Assembly: GCA_965223355.1 (NCBI GenBank)
Contig: CBDCWE010000003.1
Location: forward strand, 620,001-684,000
Length of the DNA: 64,000 bases
Source: Tectiglobus sp965223355
GTDB lineage: Bacteria > Pseudomonadota > Alphaproteobacteria > Rhizobiales > Hyphomicrobiaceae
Direction of reading: 5' to 3'
Shown here: piece after piece, positions 55,250 to 63,999 of the stretch
Layout of the letters: each line of letters begins with the position of its first letter
How positions within the stretch are numbered: the first letter of the stretch is position 1
Translations under genes and position numbers: made by a program
Notes under the pieces: generated by a model
Seen by the model: only the letters and a program-made list of their open reading frames with translations
Database searches by the model: none
What the model was told of the DNA's origin: nothing

Positions 55250-55792
55250 CTAGCCGGATGTTATGTCGGCGACGACCTGGGCGAGACTGTTGAAATAGAA
55301 CGCATCGTCATGGCGATGGATGGTTGGGTCGTTGAGGAGGCGCTCGCGGCTGGTGCGCAATGTCGTGTCGGTATCGTGGATGGTGAGCACGTAATTGCTT
55401 GTGGTGGCATTGTATTTGTTGGCAATGGCTTCGGCATCAAGGACGTGACGGGTGTTGGCGGCGAGCCATTCGATATTGGTTTCGACGACGTTTGCAGCAT
55501 CATTCTCGAAGTCGAAGCGGCGATTGAAGCGCCATTCGTAGGCAGCAAGATAGCGCTCGGCGTGTTGGGGATCGCAGGAGCGACAGGTGCCGAGGATCGC
55601 GTTCTTGACGTTGCCGAGGCCGGTGTTGACCCACTTGAGCAATGGTTTGTTCGGGCGCCCGCCGCCGGTTGCGATTGCGATGTGGCGCATGCCGGCCTCA
55701 TCGGAACCGGCGAAGAGTGCGTTCTTTCGATTGAGTGCAAGTGGCCTGATTGCTCGCTCGACGGTGTTGGTATCGATCTCGATATCGATCAA
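55250..55792 (-). pseudogene. Chimeric open frame: IS66 fragment joined to IS1595 transposase C-terminus
   Basis: An intact 180-residue frame. Residues 1-35 (EIDTNTVERAIRPLALNRKN, FAGSDEAG) are the IS66 TnpC C-terminus. From about residue 54, LLKWVNTGLGNVKNAILGT and AERYLAAYEWRFNRRFDFE are the C-terminus of an IS1595 (ISXO2-like) transposase. The last 75 residues are not recognised. Two IS fragments were therefore joined in frame. Neither part has its catalytic core, so transposase activity is excluded; whether the chimera is expressed is unknown. Confidence 0.7.
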
Positions 55793-55837
55793 TGCGGTTT
55801 CAATGCCATTATTCCCGACGTAGGACGTTGTGCGATC

Positions 55838-56110
55838 TGAGATAGAGCGGTGCGCCGCGCACCGATACCAGCCGCGCCAGCACCTCGATCACACACGCCG
55901 AACGGATCGAGCCTGAAACTGCAATCACACGCCCCTCCTTGGTCCATTCCTCGGTGACCCTCAGACACTTGAGCCGTTGGCGGCCGCCCGCCGCAGCCGG
56001 AGCCGGTAGGGACCTCCAAAGCTCATGGGCCAGCCGTCGCGCGCCAGAAAGATGGCAATGCGCCGGTAGCCATCGCGCGGAGACTGCGCCGACAACCCCG
56101 GTTGCCCGCT
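55838..56110 (-). pseudogene. IS3-family OrfB transposase remnant
   Basis: In one frame SPRDGYRRIAIFLARDGWPM, then after a deletion and frame change LKCLRVTEEWTKEGRVIAVS and IEVLARLVSVRGAPLYLRS, matching the IS3/IS407-group OrfB pattern (DEWTRE..AI.V...R.., VRGAP.YLRSDNG). The catalytic DNG is degraded to HNV and a stop follows. Third IS family in 2 kb. Confidence 0.7.
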
Positions 56111-56343
56111 GGAGCTTCAGTCAGTACACAGAACATGGTTCATTTGACGCCGCCGCCGGACCGCAAGGGCAGCGCGTTCATCATTAACGCAATTACGATG
56201 TGCGAGCGCAATTGTTCTAGCGATAAAACTCCGTACACGTCTCTTGAGATGTTGTGGATAAGGTATTTCGCTCAATTGAGTTAGATGCAGCCAACCGAAC
56301 TGCACCCGTCGGGTTGCGTGCGGTAATATTGAAGGCATCTGCC

Positions 56344-57654
56344 ATGGAACGTCAGTCGATGATCGAGAACCCGTTTAGGCCTGGCGCCGGCCACCTGCCG
56401 CCGGTACTCGGCGGGCGCCAAGACGAGCTCGACTTTTTCCGACGGACTTTGCGCCAGAAAGTGATAACTGAGAATGTTCTGATTGTCGGATTGCGCGGCT
56501 TTGGCAAGACGGTGCTTGTCGAACATCTCAGATCAACCGCAGACGAGCAGTATTGGCTGTGGGCCGGCGTTGATCTGTCGGAGTCGTCGTCGCTGACCGA
56601 AGAGCGCCTTGCTTTACGGATTTTGACCGACGTTGCCGCCTCTTTGGCGCGCTCGATTAGCATCGAACGGCGCGACAGGCCGGCCATGCAACCGACGGCC
56701 GTCGATCGATCTGTCGAAAGTACGATGGATCATGCCGAAGTCTTCGACCTGCTCAAGGGCATCTACGAGCGCGCACCGGGACTTCCGAGCGACAAATTGA
56801 AGGCTGCCCTGTCGACGGCGCTGGCAATGATCGCAAAGTCGAAAATGAGCGGGCTGGTTCTCGTCTATGACGAGGCGCAGTGCCTGTCCGATCATGCCGA
56901 AGACAGCCAGTTCCCGATGTCGATGCTGATCGAAACGGTCGCCTCGCTGCAGAAGTCCGACGGCATTGCTCCGATCATGCTGGTCTTGAGCGGGCTGCCG
57001 AGCGTTCACGATGCCCTGATCACAACGCGGACCTATACCGAGCGCATGTTCCGTGTTCTGCGGCTCGAACGGCTGACCCGCACCGAAACGGCAACTGCCA
57101 TCATCAAGCCGCTCACAAAACTGTCGCCACCGCTTCATCCATCAAAGCAGGTGATCGCCAAAGCCATCGAACTTTCCGGCGGCTATCCCTACCTGATCCA
57201 GTTCTTCGGCAAGGAACTGGTGGACGGGCTCCTGAAGAATGGCGGCGTGTTGTCCGACGACAGGTTTCCCGAAGACGACGTCGTCGAACGCCTTGACGCG
57301 GGCTTGTTCGGCGCCCGCTGGAACAGGACGACCGAACGCCAGCGCCAGTTTTTGCGCGTGGTGGCGTTGCGCCCGGCCGATGAGGCAAAGGACTTCTCGG
57401 CAGGTGAGATTGCCCACATCAGCAACTTCACCAATAGCCAGGCCAGCCAGATGCTCCACGCCCTGACCGAAAAGGGCCTTGTCTATCGCAGCCGCCACGG
57501 ACGATATGCGTTCACGGTGCCAATGTCCGAGAAAATGATCTTGAACCGCATGCAAACCCAAGACGAACTTGAGCAGAGTTGGCTGGCCGACGTCAGCGAT
57601 GCCTCCGAGCAATTCCTCAAGACCGCCAAGAAAAGGCGGTGGCGCTGGTTCTAG
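56344..57654 (+). CDS. AAA/Orc1-like P-loop ATPase with C-terminal winged helix
   Basis: A 436-residue ATPase. After PVLGGRQDELDFFRRTL the Walker A loop is GLRGFGKT (residues 49-56), Walker B LVLVYDEAQ near residue 177, sensor-like MLVLSGLPSV, and a Cdc6-like lid (KAIELSGGYPYLIQFFGKEL). Residues about 340-410 (ERQRQFLRVVAL, NSQASQMLHALTEKGLVYR) look like a winged helix. ATG at 56344 has GAAGG upstream; the frame is open to 56254. It lies among IS remnants and repeats with no obvious partner; role unknown, an accessory or defence function is possible. Stop TAG is given by repeat B3. Confidence 0.85.
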   Translation: MERQSMIENPFRPGAGHLPPVLGGRQDELDFFRRTLRQKVITENVLIVGLRGFGKTVLVEHLRSTADEQYWLWAGVDLSESSSLTEERLALRILTDVAASLARSISIERRDRPAMQPTAVDRSVESTMDHAEVFDLLKGIYERAPGLPSDKLKAALSTALAMIAKSKMSGLVLVYDEAQCLSDHAEDSQFPMSMLIETVASLQKSDGIAPIMLVLSGLPSVHDALITTRTYTERMFRVLRLERLTRTETATAIIKPLTKLSPPLHPSKQVIAKAIELSGGYPYLIQFFGKELVDGLLKNGGVLSDDRFPEDDVVERLDAGLFGARWNRTTERQRQFLRVVALRPADEAKDFSAGEIAHISNFTNSQASQMLHALTEKGLVYRSRHGRYAFTVPMSEKMILNRMQTQDELEQSWLADVSDASEQFLKTAKKRRWRWF

Positions 57655-57715
57655 TGGTCTCAATCACTTCAAATGGTGCATTGAGATGCGCCATTTGAAG
57701 TGATTGAGACCACTA
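57652..57715. repeat. Repeat B, copy 3 (64-bp near-perfect palindrome), overlapping the ATPase stop codon
   Basis: Bounded by TA; arms begin TAGTGGTCTCAATCACTTCA and pair almost throughout with the right half. Its first TAG is the stop codon of the ATPase gene. Confidence 0.93.
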
Positions 57716-57718
57716 AGC

Positions 57719-57917
57719 AACCTCTGAACAAGTCCGGGGTCCAGGGGATCCATCCCCTGGTCGGGGAGTTTGAGGGGCTGAAAGCCCCTCAAGGATCGCC
57801 ACTTTAGAGGCGAGCAACTTTCTGCCTTTATTCGGGATCGTTCCGATTCCGAATAAAGGCAGGTTGCTCTAAGGGCGCCGCGCTTTGGACGCCTAAGACT
57901 TGATTCAGAGGTTTCTT
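57719..57917. repeat. Inverted-repeat element D, with a truncated A element nested in it
   Basis: Ends AACCTCTGAACAAGTC (57720-) and GACTTGATTCAGAGGTTT (-57916) are near complements. Inside are two hairpins, CCAGGGGA/TCCCCTGG and GAGGGGCT/AGCCCCTC, then repeat A7. Confidence 0.7.
57794..57871 (-). repeat. Repeat A, copy 7 (truncated, hairpin 1 and linker only)
   Basis: Reverse orientation; ends with TA at 57870-57871. Hairpin 2 is absent; the break is at GATCGCC. Confidence 0.93.
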
Positions 57918-58033
57918 AGATCATTTCCGTCTAAGGCGCGGAAATGCCAGCAGTCCGTTGACTAGTCGAGTTGGCTGTTTTCGGCTTCGGTTTCGGTGTC
58001 GGGCCGGGGGCTGTCAACTCTGCCGTCGGCCGT

Positions 58034-59050
58034 TCAACCGGTCGGCCCGTGCAGGTCTGGAGCGCAAGCGCGAATTGCCGCTTCGAAAGTTGCCTTGGCG
58101 CCGGCGCCCCGGGCAAACGGCGAGATGATCGGCACGTCGATCCCCGAGCGGCGATAGGCCTCTAATCGGGCGCGGCAGTAATCGGCAGTTCCGGCAACAC
58201 TCGTGGCATCGATCATGTTGTCGGTGACGGCCCTGACCGCGCCGTCCTGATCACCGCTCGCCCAGGCCCGCGAAATGTCCATGGCTTCGCCTTCGAAACC
58301 CTGGTCGGCGAGCAGCCGGTTATATCTCGGAAACAGGCCTGCATAGAGTGCCAGGCCGGGCCGAATGCGTGCCCGGGCCGCTTCCATCGTATTCGCAACG
58401 GCTGTTGGCAACAGCGTCGCAACGCCAATATCGCCGACCTGACGGCCTGCACGCCGAGCACCGTCGGCCAGGTGTTGACGCGCGTTGGCGGCCGTATCAA
58501 GGGTGCTGCGCGTTAGGATCACGCCGTCGGCGATCTCACCGCCCAAAGCGGTCATCTTCGGAAACACCGCCGCGATGTAGATCGGCAGTCGCAGACGAAG
58601 CGGCGAGAACCACAGATCGAACCTCTCAATTGTGAAAGTCGTGCCCTCGAACTGCAGTTTGCCGGTTGCCATCAACTGGCGCACGGCCTCGACCGTCTCT
58701 CTGACGCGCGTCAGCGGCTTGGCGTACACAACGCCGTGTTCGGGACCAACCTGCACCTTGTGACTTGAGCCGACGCCGAGAATAAACCGGCCCCCTGAAA
58801 GCTGATCGACCGTCAGGGCCGCCATCGCAATCGTTGGCACCGTGCGCACAAACACGCTGGTGATGTTCGTACCAAGTTGAATGGTGGATGTGCCAACCGC
58901 GCACGCCGACAATACTGCAAACTGGTCGCCACCGTGACCTTCCGCGACCCAGGCGGACTCGTAACCGAGCTCTTCAGCAAGCTTCACACATTCAACGATC
59001 TCGCTGGCGTTCGGTCCGCCGGAGAATCCTATGCCGATACGTTGGCGCAC
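58034..59050 (-). CDS. LLM-class flavin-dependent oxidoreductase
   Basis: A 338-residue luciferase-like TIM barrel. KLAEELGYESAWVAEGHGGD, IQLGTNITSVFVRTVPTIAMAALT in parts, and RFILGVGSSHKVQVG are hallmarks of the F420/FMN-dependent group (compare methylene-H4MPT reductase and alkanal monooxygenases). Cofactor and substrate are not certain; F420-type similarity occurs in proteobacteria that use FMN. Divergent from the racemase-like gene, with an 11-bp tandem repeat between. Confidence 0.9.
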   Translation of the reverse strand: MRQRIGIGFSGGPNASEIVECVKLAEELGYESAWVAEGHGGDQFAVLSACAVGTSTIQLGTNITSVFVRTVPTIAMAALTVDQLSGGRFILGVGSSHKVQVGPEHGVVYAKPLTRVRETVEAVRQLMATGKLQFEGTTFTIERFDLWFSPLRLRLPIYIAAVFPKMTALGGEIADGVILTRSTLDTAANARQHLADGARRAGRQVGDIGVATLLPTAVANTMEAARARIRPGLALYAGLFPRYNRLLADQGFEGEAMDISRAWASGDQDGAVRAVTDNMIDATSVAGTADYCRARLEAYRRSGIDVPIISPFARGAGAKATFEAAIRACAPDLHGPTG

Positions 59051-59065
59051 GGTCCCACCTCATGC

Positions 59066-59098
59066 CCGTCTTATACCCGTGTTATACTCGTCTTATGA
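59066..59098. repeat. Three tandem 11-bp repeats between divergent genes
   Basis: CCGTCTTATAC, CCGTGTTATAC, TCGTCTTATGA in a row, 16 bases upstream of the LLM gene start. Spacing of one helical turn suggests a regulator binding array or promoter-proximal slippage. Confidence 0.65.
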
Positions 59099-59273
59099 TC
59101 GTCTGTTGCCCATTTCTGGGTTGTATCTTGACCAACAATGATGGTGAGATGCCAATATAGTCAACGCGCGTAAGCAATAGAGCATTTGAGATTTGCACCG
59201 TCGGATCGCATCGCCAATCTTCGAGCCGGCCGAAACAACCTGGCAGCCAGCGGTAATCCCGGAGCCGTTCAAC

Positions 59274-60005
59274 ATGACCTCATCATTCCCTCACGAATTC
59301 CCATACGAGTTGCGCGACGATGCTCGGCGCCGTGCGATCATCGGCCTCCTCGTCCTGCAGACCGACGAAACGCTCGAATGCGACACGCGCCATGACTTGC
59401 CGGCCGAGATCGCCGATGTCTATGTCAGCCGCGTGCCGAACGCTGCCGACGTCACCCCGGACACCCTTGCCGACATGGCCGCCGTGATCGATGCTTCGGC
59501 TCAGCTCCTGCCACGCTCGATTGCCTTCGATGTCGTCGGATATTGCTGTACGTCCGGCACGGCGGTGATCGGCGCCGCGCAGATTGCGGCGCTGGTCCGG
59601 TCCGGCTGCCGCACCAATCACGTCACCGATCCGGTTTCTGCACTGATTCACGTGTGCCGCGATCACGACATCCGCCGGCTGGCGTTGCTGTCGCCCTATA
59701 TCGAAAGCGTCAGCGCCCGATTGCGCGAGACCCTTGCCGAGGCCGGCATCGAAACACCGGTGTTTGGCTCGTTCAACGAGGCCGACGATGCCAAAGTCGC
59801 GCGCATTGATCCGCAATCGACCAAGACGGCGGCCATCGAACTGGCGCGCTCAGCACCCGTCGATGCCGTTTTCATGTCGTGCACCAACCTCCGGACACGC
59901 GCCATTCTCGATCAGGTCAAGGAGGCGACCGGAATTCCAGCTTTCTCCAGCAACTCCGTGCTGGCCGCCCATCTCGGCCACCTGGCAGGCGTGCCGACGC
60001 ACTGA
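59274..60005 (+). CDS. Asp/Glu racemase superfamily enzyme, maleate isomerase/arylmalonate decarboxylase-like
   Basis: A 243-residue protein with the two active-site cysteines of the superfamily: first in GYCCTSGTAVIG near residue 93, second in FMSCTNLRTRAIL near residue 202. The N-terminal IIGLLVLQTDETLE and C-terminal PAFSSNSVLAAHLG fit the maleate cis-trans isomerase and arylmalonate decarboxylase group. ATG at 59274 has GGAG upstream. It is next to a LysR regulator and a peptide-type transporter, so it may belong to one uptake and catabolism unit; substrate unknown. Confidence 0.88.
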   Translation: MTSSFPHEFPYELRDDARRRAIIGLLVLQTDETLECDTRHDLPAEIADVYVSRVPNAADVTPDTLADMAAVIDASAQLLPRSIAFDVVGYCCTSGTAVIGAAQIAALVRSGCRTNHVTDPVSALIHVCRDHDIRRLALLSPYIESVSARLRETLAEAGIETPVFGSFNEADDAKVARIDPQSTKTAAIELARSAPVDAVFMSCTNLRTRAILDQVKEATGIPAFSSNSVLAAHLGHLAGVPTH

Positions 60006-60107
60006 GCCGTTCGCGCCTGCGGCGGAAATGGTCGGACGGTCGGGCCATGTTACGTTTGACTGTGATCGGCGGTTCGCCAGTCACACTACCATGCGAGGCG
60101 CTGCGAC

Positions 60108-61016
60108 ATGGAACTGAAGTGGATCGAAGACTTTCTCAGCCTCGCCAGTACGTGCAGTTATTCCAAGTCGGCGGCCGAGCGCAACACCACACAGTCGACT
60201 CTCACCCGCCGCATCCAGCTGTTGGAAGCATGGATGGGCGTGCCGCTGATTGACCGCAGCACCTATCCCGTCACCCTCAATCGCGCCGGCGAGCAATTCC
60301 ACAAGGACGCGATTACCATCGTCCGCTCAATCTATCGCGCCCGTGCCGCATCGCGTGCCCGTGGACTGCAGACGGTTGCACCGTTGCGCTTTGGCGCTCA
60401 ACACGTGCTCGCACGCCATCTGCTGCCATCGCTGTTGCGGCGGATCGAGCAACACATGGAAGTGGGCGGCGTCCACATTCGCTCCGACAACCTCGCCAAC
60501 TGCATCGAGGACCTGACCAGTGGCCAGATCGATTTCCTGATCTGCTATTACGACCCGTCGCTGCCGGAGTTCATTGATCGACAACGATTTCCCTCCGTCC
60601 CCATCGCGACGGAAACTTCGATTCCGGTGTCCGTGCCCGACCGCGACGGCCGCCCGCGGTTCGCCCTACCGGGCAGCCAGGACGCGCCCCTGCCGCACAT
60701 CGGCTTTTCCCCTGACGTTCCGGTCGGCTGGCATCGCCATCCCACGTTGGCAGCCGATCACCCGCAGTTGCACATCGACCCGTTGCATGAAGCGACCATG
60801 GGCGAGGTTATTCGCGAGATGGTCCTTGAGGGCCGCGGGTTTGCGTGGTTGCAATCCGTTTTGATCAAGGATGACCTGGCACACGGCAGACTGGTCCCGG
60901 CCGGCGACGACAGCTGGACGCAGGAAATCGAGGTCCGCGTGTTTCGCACGTTCGGCCCGGGTCGCGCCCGTCTCGAACAGGCGTGGGAGGTGCTGAGAGG
61001 GGTGGCTCCCGATTAG
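60108..61016 (+). CDS. LysR-family transcriptional regulator
   Basis: A 302-residue regulator. The winged helix is at residues 1-60 (MELKWIEDFLSLAST, SAAERNTTQSTLTRRIQLLE) with an unusual DRSTYPVTLNRAG after it; residues 90-290 form the substrate-binding domain. It lies on the same strand between the racemase-like gene and the solute-binding protein gene. A T-N11-A palindrome just after its stop suggests that it controls the transporter genes. Confidence 0.92.
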   Translation: MELKWIEDFLSLASTCSYSKSAAERNTTQSTLTRRIQLLEAWMGVPLIDRSTYPVTLNRAGEQFHKDAITIVRSIYRARAASRARGLQTVAPLRFGAQHVLARHLLPSLLRRIEQHMEVGGVHIRSDNLANCIEDLTSGQIDFLICYYDPSLPEFIDRQRFPSVPIATETSIPVSVPDRDGRPRFALPGSQDAPLPHIGFSPDVPVGWHRHPTLAADHPQLHIDPLHEATMGEVIREMVLEGRGFAWLQSVLIKDDLAHGRLVPAGDDSWTQEIEVRVFRTFGPGRARLEQAWEVLRGVAPD

Positions 61017-61025
61017 CCCACAATC

Positions 61026-61042
61026 TATGCAGAATTTGCATA
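61026..61042. promoter_or_regulatory. LysR-type operator candidate
   Basis: TATGCA-GAATT-TGCATA, a perfect 6-bp inverted repeat with a T-N11-A core, ten bases after the LysR gene and 175 bases before the solute-binding protein gene. Confidence 0.55.
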
Positions 61043-61216
61043 AATATTTGCGAATAATTCATTGGCGGCGGCGTCGACACGAACGTAAGGTCTTATCCTA
61101 TTCCTTAACACATTTAATCGCATCAGAACCGAACGAAAAGGCAAGCCGGCCGTACGCACATCGTACCGTGGATTGCGCGGTCGTGACGGCTCCGGCTTCC
61201 ACCTGGGAGGAAGATC

Positions 61217-62803
61217 TTGTCTGTATTCGATAACCGCATGAAACGCTCTGCGGCGGCTGCGCTTACCGGGCTTGCCGTTGTGTTCGCCGGCAGCGCTGCT
61301 GGCCTCGCTGATAGCCCGAAGCAGGGCGGCACGTTGGTGTTCGGCTTGCAGGGCACACCACGCCATCTCGTACCGGCAGTGCAGTCCGGTATTGCGACCG
61401 CTATTCCGGGAACGCAGATTTTCGCAACGCCGTTGCGCTTCGATGCCAAGTGGGAGCCGCAGCCCTATCTGGCCGAAAGCTGGCAGTTTGCCGATGACGG
61501 CAAGAGCCTGACGCTGAAACTGCGCAAGAATGCGAAGTTCCACGACGGCAAGCCGATCACATCGGAAGACGTTGCCTTCTCGATCGCGACGATCAAGGCC
61601 AATCATCCCTTCAAGACGATGTTTGCGCCGGTTGAAAGGGTCGACACCCCGGACCCGCACACGGCGGTTCTGCGCATGCGCCATGCTCACCCGGCGATCC
61701 TGCTGGCGATGTCGTCGGCCCTGTGTGTGATCATCCCCAAGCACATTTATGGCGATGGCCAGGACCCCAAGTCACATCCACGCAACCTGACGCCGGTTGG
61801 CTCCGGCCCGTTCAAATTTGTCGAATACAAGAAGGGCCAGCATATCGTCCTCGAACGCAATCCTGATTTCTTCCTCAAGGGCCGCCCCTACCTCGACAAA
61901 ATCGTGATCAAGGTCACAAAGGAATCCAACACCTTGGCGCTGGGATTGGAACGCGGCGACATCCATATCCGCCCGTTCGCAAGCAAGCCGCACGAGTTGC
62001 GCCGCTTGAAGCGCAAGCGCCATCTCGTTGTGACATCGGACGGCTATGCAGCGGTCGGCGCGATTGGCTGGCTGGCGTTCAACTTGAAGCATCCGATCCT
62101 CGGCAAAAAGCAAGTGCGCCAGGCGATCGCCCACGCCATCGATCGCAAGTTCATCAACAACGCGTTGCACAGCGGCTTCTCGAAACCGGCCCTCGGGCCG
62201 ATCTCCATGGAAAGTCCGCTGGCCGACCAGGACGCCGAGCGCTACGACCTCGATCTCGCCAAGGCCAATGCGATGCTCGATGCGGCCGGTTTGCCGAAAA
62301 AGGCAGACGGCATGCGTTTCAAGGTCAAGCTCGACACGCTGCTCTCGCAGCGCGACGTCGCCGAGTATCTCAAGCCGCAGCTCAAGAAGGTCGGTATCGA
62401 GGTCGAGTTGCGCATTCCGCCGGATTTCCCGACATGGGCCAACTGGGTCAAGAGTCACGAGTTCGACATGACCATTGATGTTGTCTTCAACTGGGGCGAC
62501 CCGGTGATCGGCGTACACCGCACCTACATCTCATCCAACATCCGCAAGGGCGTGATCTGGTCGAACACCCAAAGCTATGCCAACCCGCAGGTTGACGCCG
62601 TGCTTACAGCCGCCGGACGCGAACCGGACGCTGCCAAGCGCAGGGCCCACTACATCGAGTTTCAGAAGATGGTGACCGAAGACCTGCCGGTCTACTGGCT
62701 CTACAATCTACCCTATCACACCGTCTACAACAAAAAGGTGGGAAACGCGCCGCTGACGATCTGGGGCACGATGGCGCCAATGGACGAGGTCTATCTGAAG
62801 TAG
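61217..62803 (+). CDS. ABC transporter solute-binding protein, family 5
   Basis: A 528-residue periplasmic binding protein of the peptide/nickel/opine type. Signal peptide (MKRSAAAALTGLAVVFAGSAAGLA), then GGTLVFGLQG, LAESWQFADDGKSLTLKLRKNAKFHDGKPITSEDVAFSI in parts, and RQAIAHAIDRKFI, all family 5 marks. The start is TTG at 61217 with GGGAGG six bases upstream; the ATG at 61238 is farther from the site. First transporter gene of the operon that continues past the window. Confidence 0.94.
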   Translation: MSVFDNRMKRSAAAALTGLAVVFAGSAAGLADSPKQGGTLVFGLQGTPRHLVPAVQSGIATAIPGTQIFATPLRFDAKWEPQPYLAESWQFADDGKSLTLKLRKNAKFHDGKPITSEDVAFSIATIKANHPFKTMFAPVERVDTPDPHTAVLRMRHAHPAILLAMSSALCVIIPKHIYGDGQDPKSHPRNLTPVGSGPFKFVEYKKGQHIVLERNPDFFLKGRPYLDKIVIKVTKESNTLALGLERGDIHIRPFASKPHELRRLKRKRHLVVTSDGYAAVGAIGWLAFNLKHPILGKKQVRQAIAHAIDRKFINNALHSGFSKPALGPISMESPLADQDAERYDLDLAKANAMLDAAGLPKKADGMRFKVKLDTLLSQRDVAEYLKPQLKKVGIEVELRIPPDFPTWANWVKSHEFDMTIDVVFNWGDPVIGVHRTYISSNIRKGVIWSNTQSYANPQVDAVLTAAGREPDAAKRRAHYIEFQKMVTEDLPVYWLYNLPYHTVYNKKVGNAPLTIWGTMAPMDEVYLK

Positions 62804-63018
62804 ACCTGGACGCCTGACCGGGCTCAGGGTGGCGTGGTTGCGCGCACGCACCGCCGCATACAAGCAACCATTCCCGCCCGTCCCGCCCGGTCCGGCTCAG
62901 CGGCCTGCCAGGGCATTCGTGGCCCGTTCCCGTAGCCCTTTCTCGTTGGTCGTTCCCGTTGTCATCGTGCCGCCGCCATCAGTCGTGTCGCCACCACCAG
63001 CTGCCGGATCTTTAGACC

Positions 63019-63999
63019 ATGCGTACATTGGGCATCATCGCCGAGCGTCTCGCCTACGCCGTCGGCCTCATCTTTGCAGTCTTGATTCTGAACTTCTTCC
63101 TGATCCGGATGGCACCGGGCGATCCGGCCGAAACCATTGCCGGCGAATCCGGCGGCATCACGCAGGAAATGCTTGATGCCATCCGCCGCGACTACGGCCT
63201 CGACAAACCGCTGTTGGAGCAACTGTGGATTTACCTTGGCAACGCCGTCCAGGGTGATCTCGGCCACTCCTATTACTTTAACTCACCGGTCGTCGATCTG
63301 ATCCTGTCACGCATGGGCGCGACCGTGCTGTTGATCTTCAGCGCCACCGTTCTGGCGCTCCTGATCGGCACCGTCATGGGCGTTCTGGCCTCGCGCAAGC
63401 CCGACGGCTGGTTCTCGAGCTTTTTGACCATCTTTTCGCTGATCGGCTATTCCGCACCGGCGTTTTGGACGGGCATGATGCTGATCATCCTGTTTGCGTT
63501 GGTCATACCGATTTTTCCCGTCTCGGACATGTATGACGTGACGTTGACGGTCGGCCCCATTGGCCGTGCGCTGGACATCGCCCACCATCTGGTGCTGCCG
63601 GCCTTCACGTTGGCGATCATCTACATTGCCCAATACAGTCGCCTGGCACGTGCGAGCATGCTGGAAGTTTTGGGCTCCGACTATGTCCGCACGGCCCGGG
63701 CCAAGGGCCTGTCGGAGCGCGTCGTCGTTTTCAAGCATGCGCTGCGCAACGCGATCCTGCCGATCATCACTGTCACCGGCCTTCATTTCGGCAATCTGTT
63801 GTCCGGTGCGGTGCTGATCGAAACGGTCTTCAACTGGCCGGGGCTTGGTACGCTCGCCTTCGATTCGCTCCTGCGCCGCGACTACACGACCATCCTGGCA
63901 CTGCTGTTCTTCTCGGCGCTGATGGTGATCATCGCCAACCTGCTGACCGACGTTTGTTACCGCATTGCCGATCCACGCATCAAAGGAAAGCGGAGCTGA
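63019..63999 (+). CDS. ABC transporter permease, DppB type
   Basis: A 326-residue permease with six membrane helices. N-terminal LAYAVGLIFAVLILNFFLIRMAPGDPAE with the family's GDPA, and the EAA loop YVRTARAKGLSERVVVFKHALRNAILPI in parts, which contacts the ATPase. It pairs with the family 5 binding protein to import peptides or similar solutes. The stop is the last complete codon of the window; the second permease and ATPases should follow. Confidence 0.96.
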   Translation: MRTLGIIAERLAYAVGLIFAVLILNFFLIRMAPGDPAETIAGESGGITQEMLDAIRRDYGLDKPLLEQLWIYLGNAVQGDLGHSYYFNSPVVDLILSRMGATVLLIFSATVLALLIGTVMGVLASRKPDGWFSSFLTIFSLIGYSAPAFWTGMMLIILFALVIPIFPVSDMYDVTLTVGPIGRALDIAHHLVLPAFTLAIIYIAQYSRLARASMLEVLGSDYVRTARAKGLSERVVVFKHALRNAILPIITVTGLHFGNLLSGAVLIETVFNWPGLGTLAFDSLLRRDYTTILALLFFSALMVIIANLLTDVCYRIADPRIKGKRS

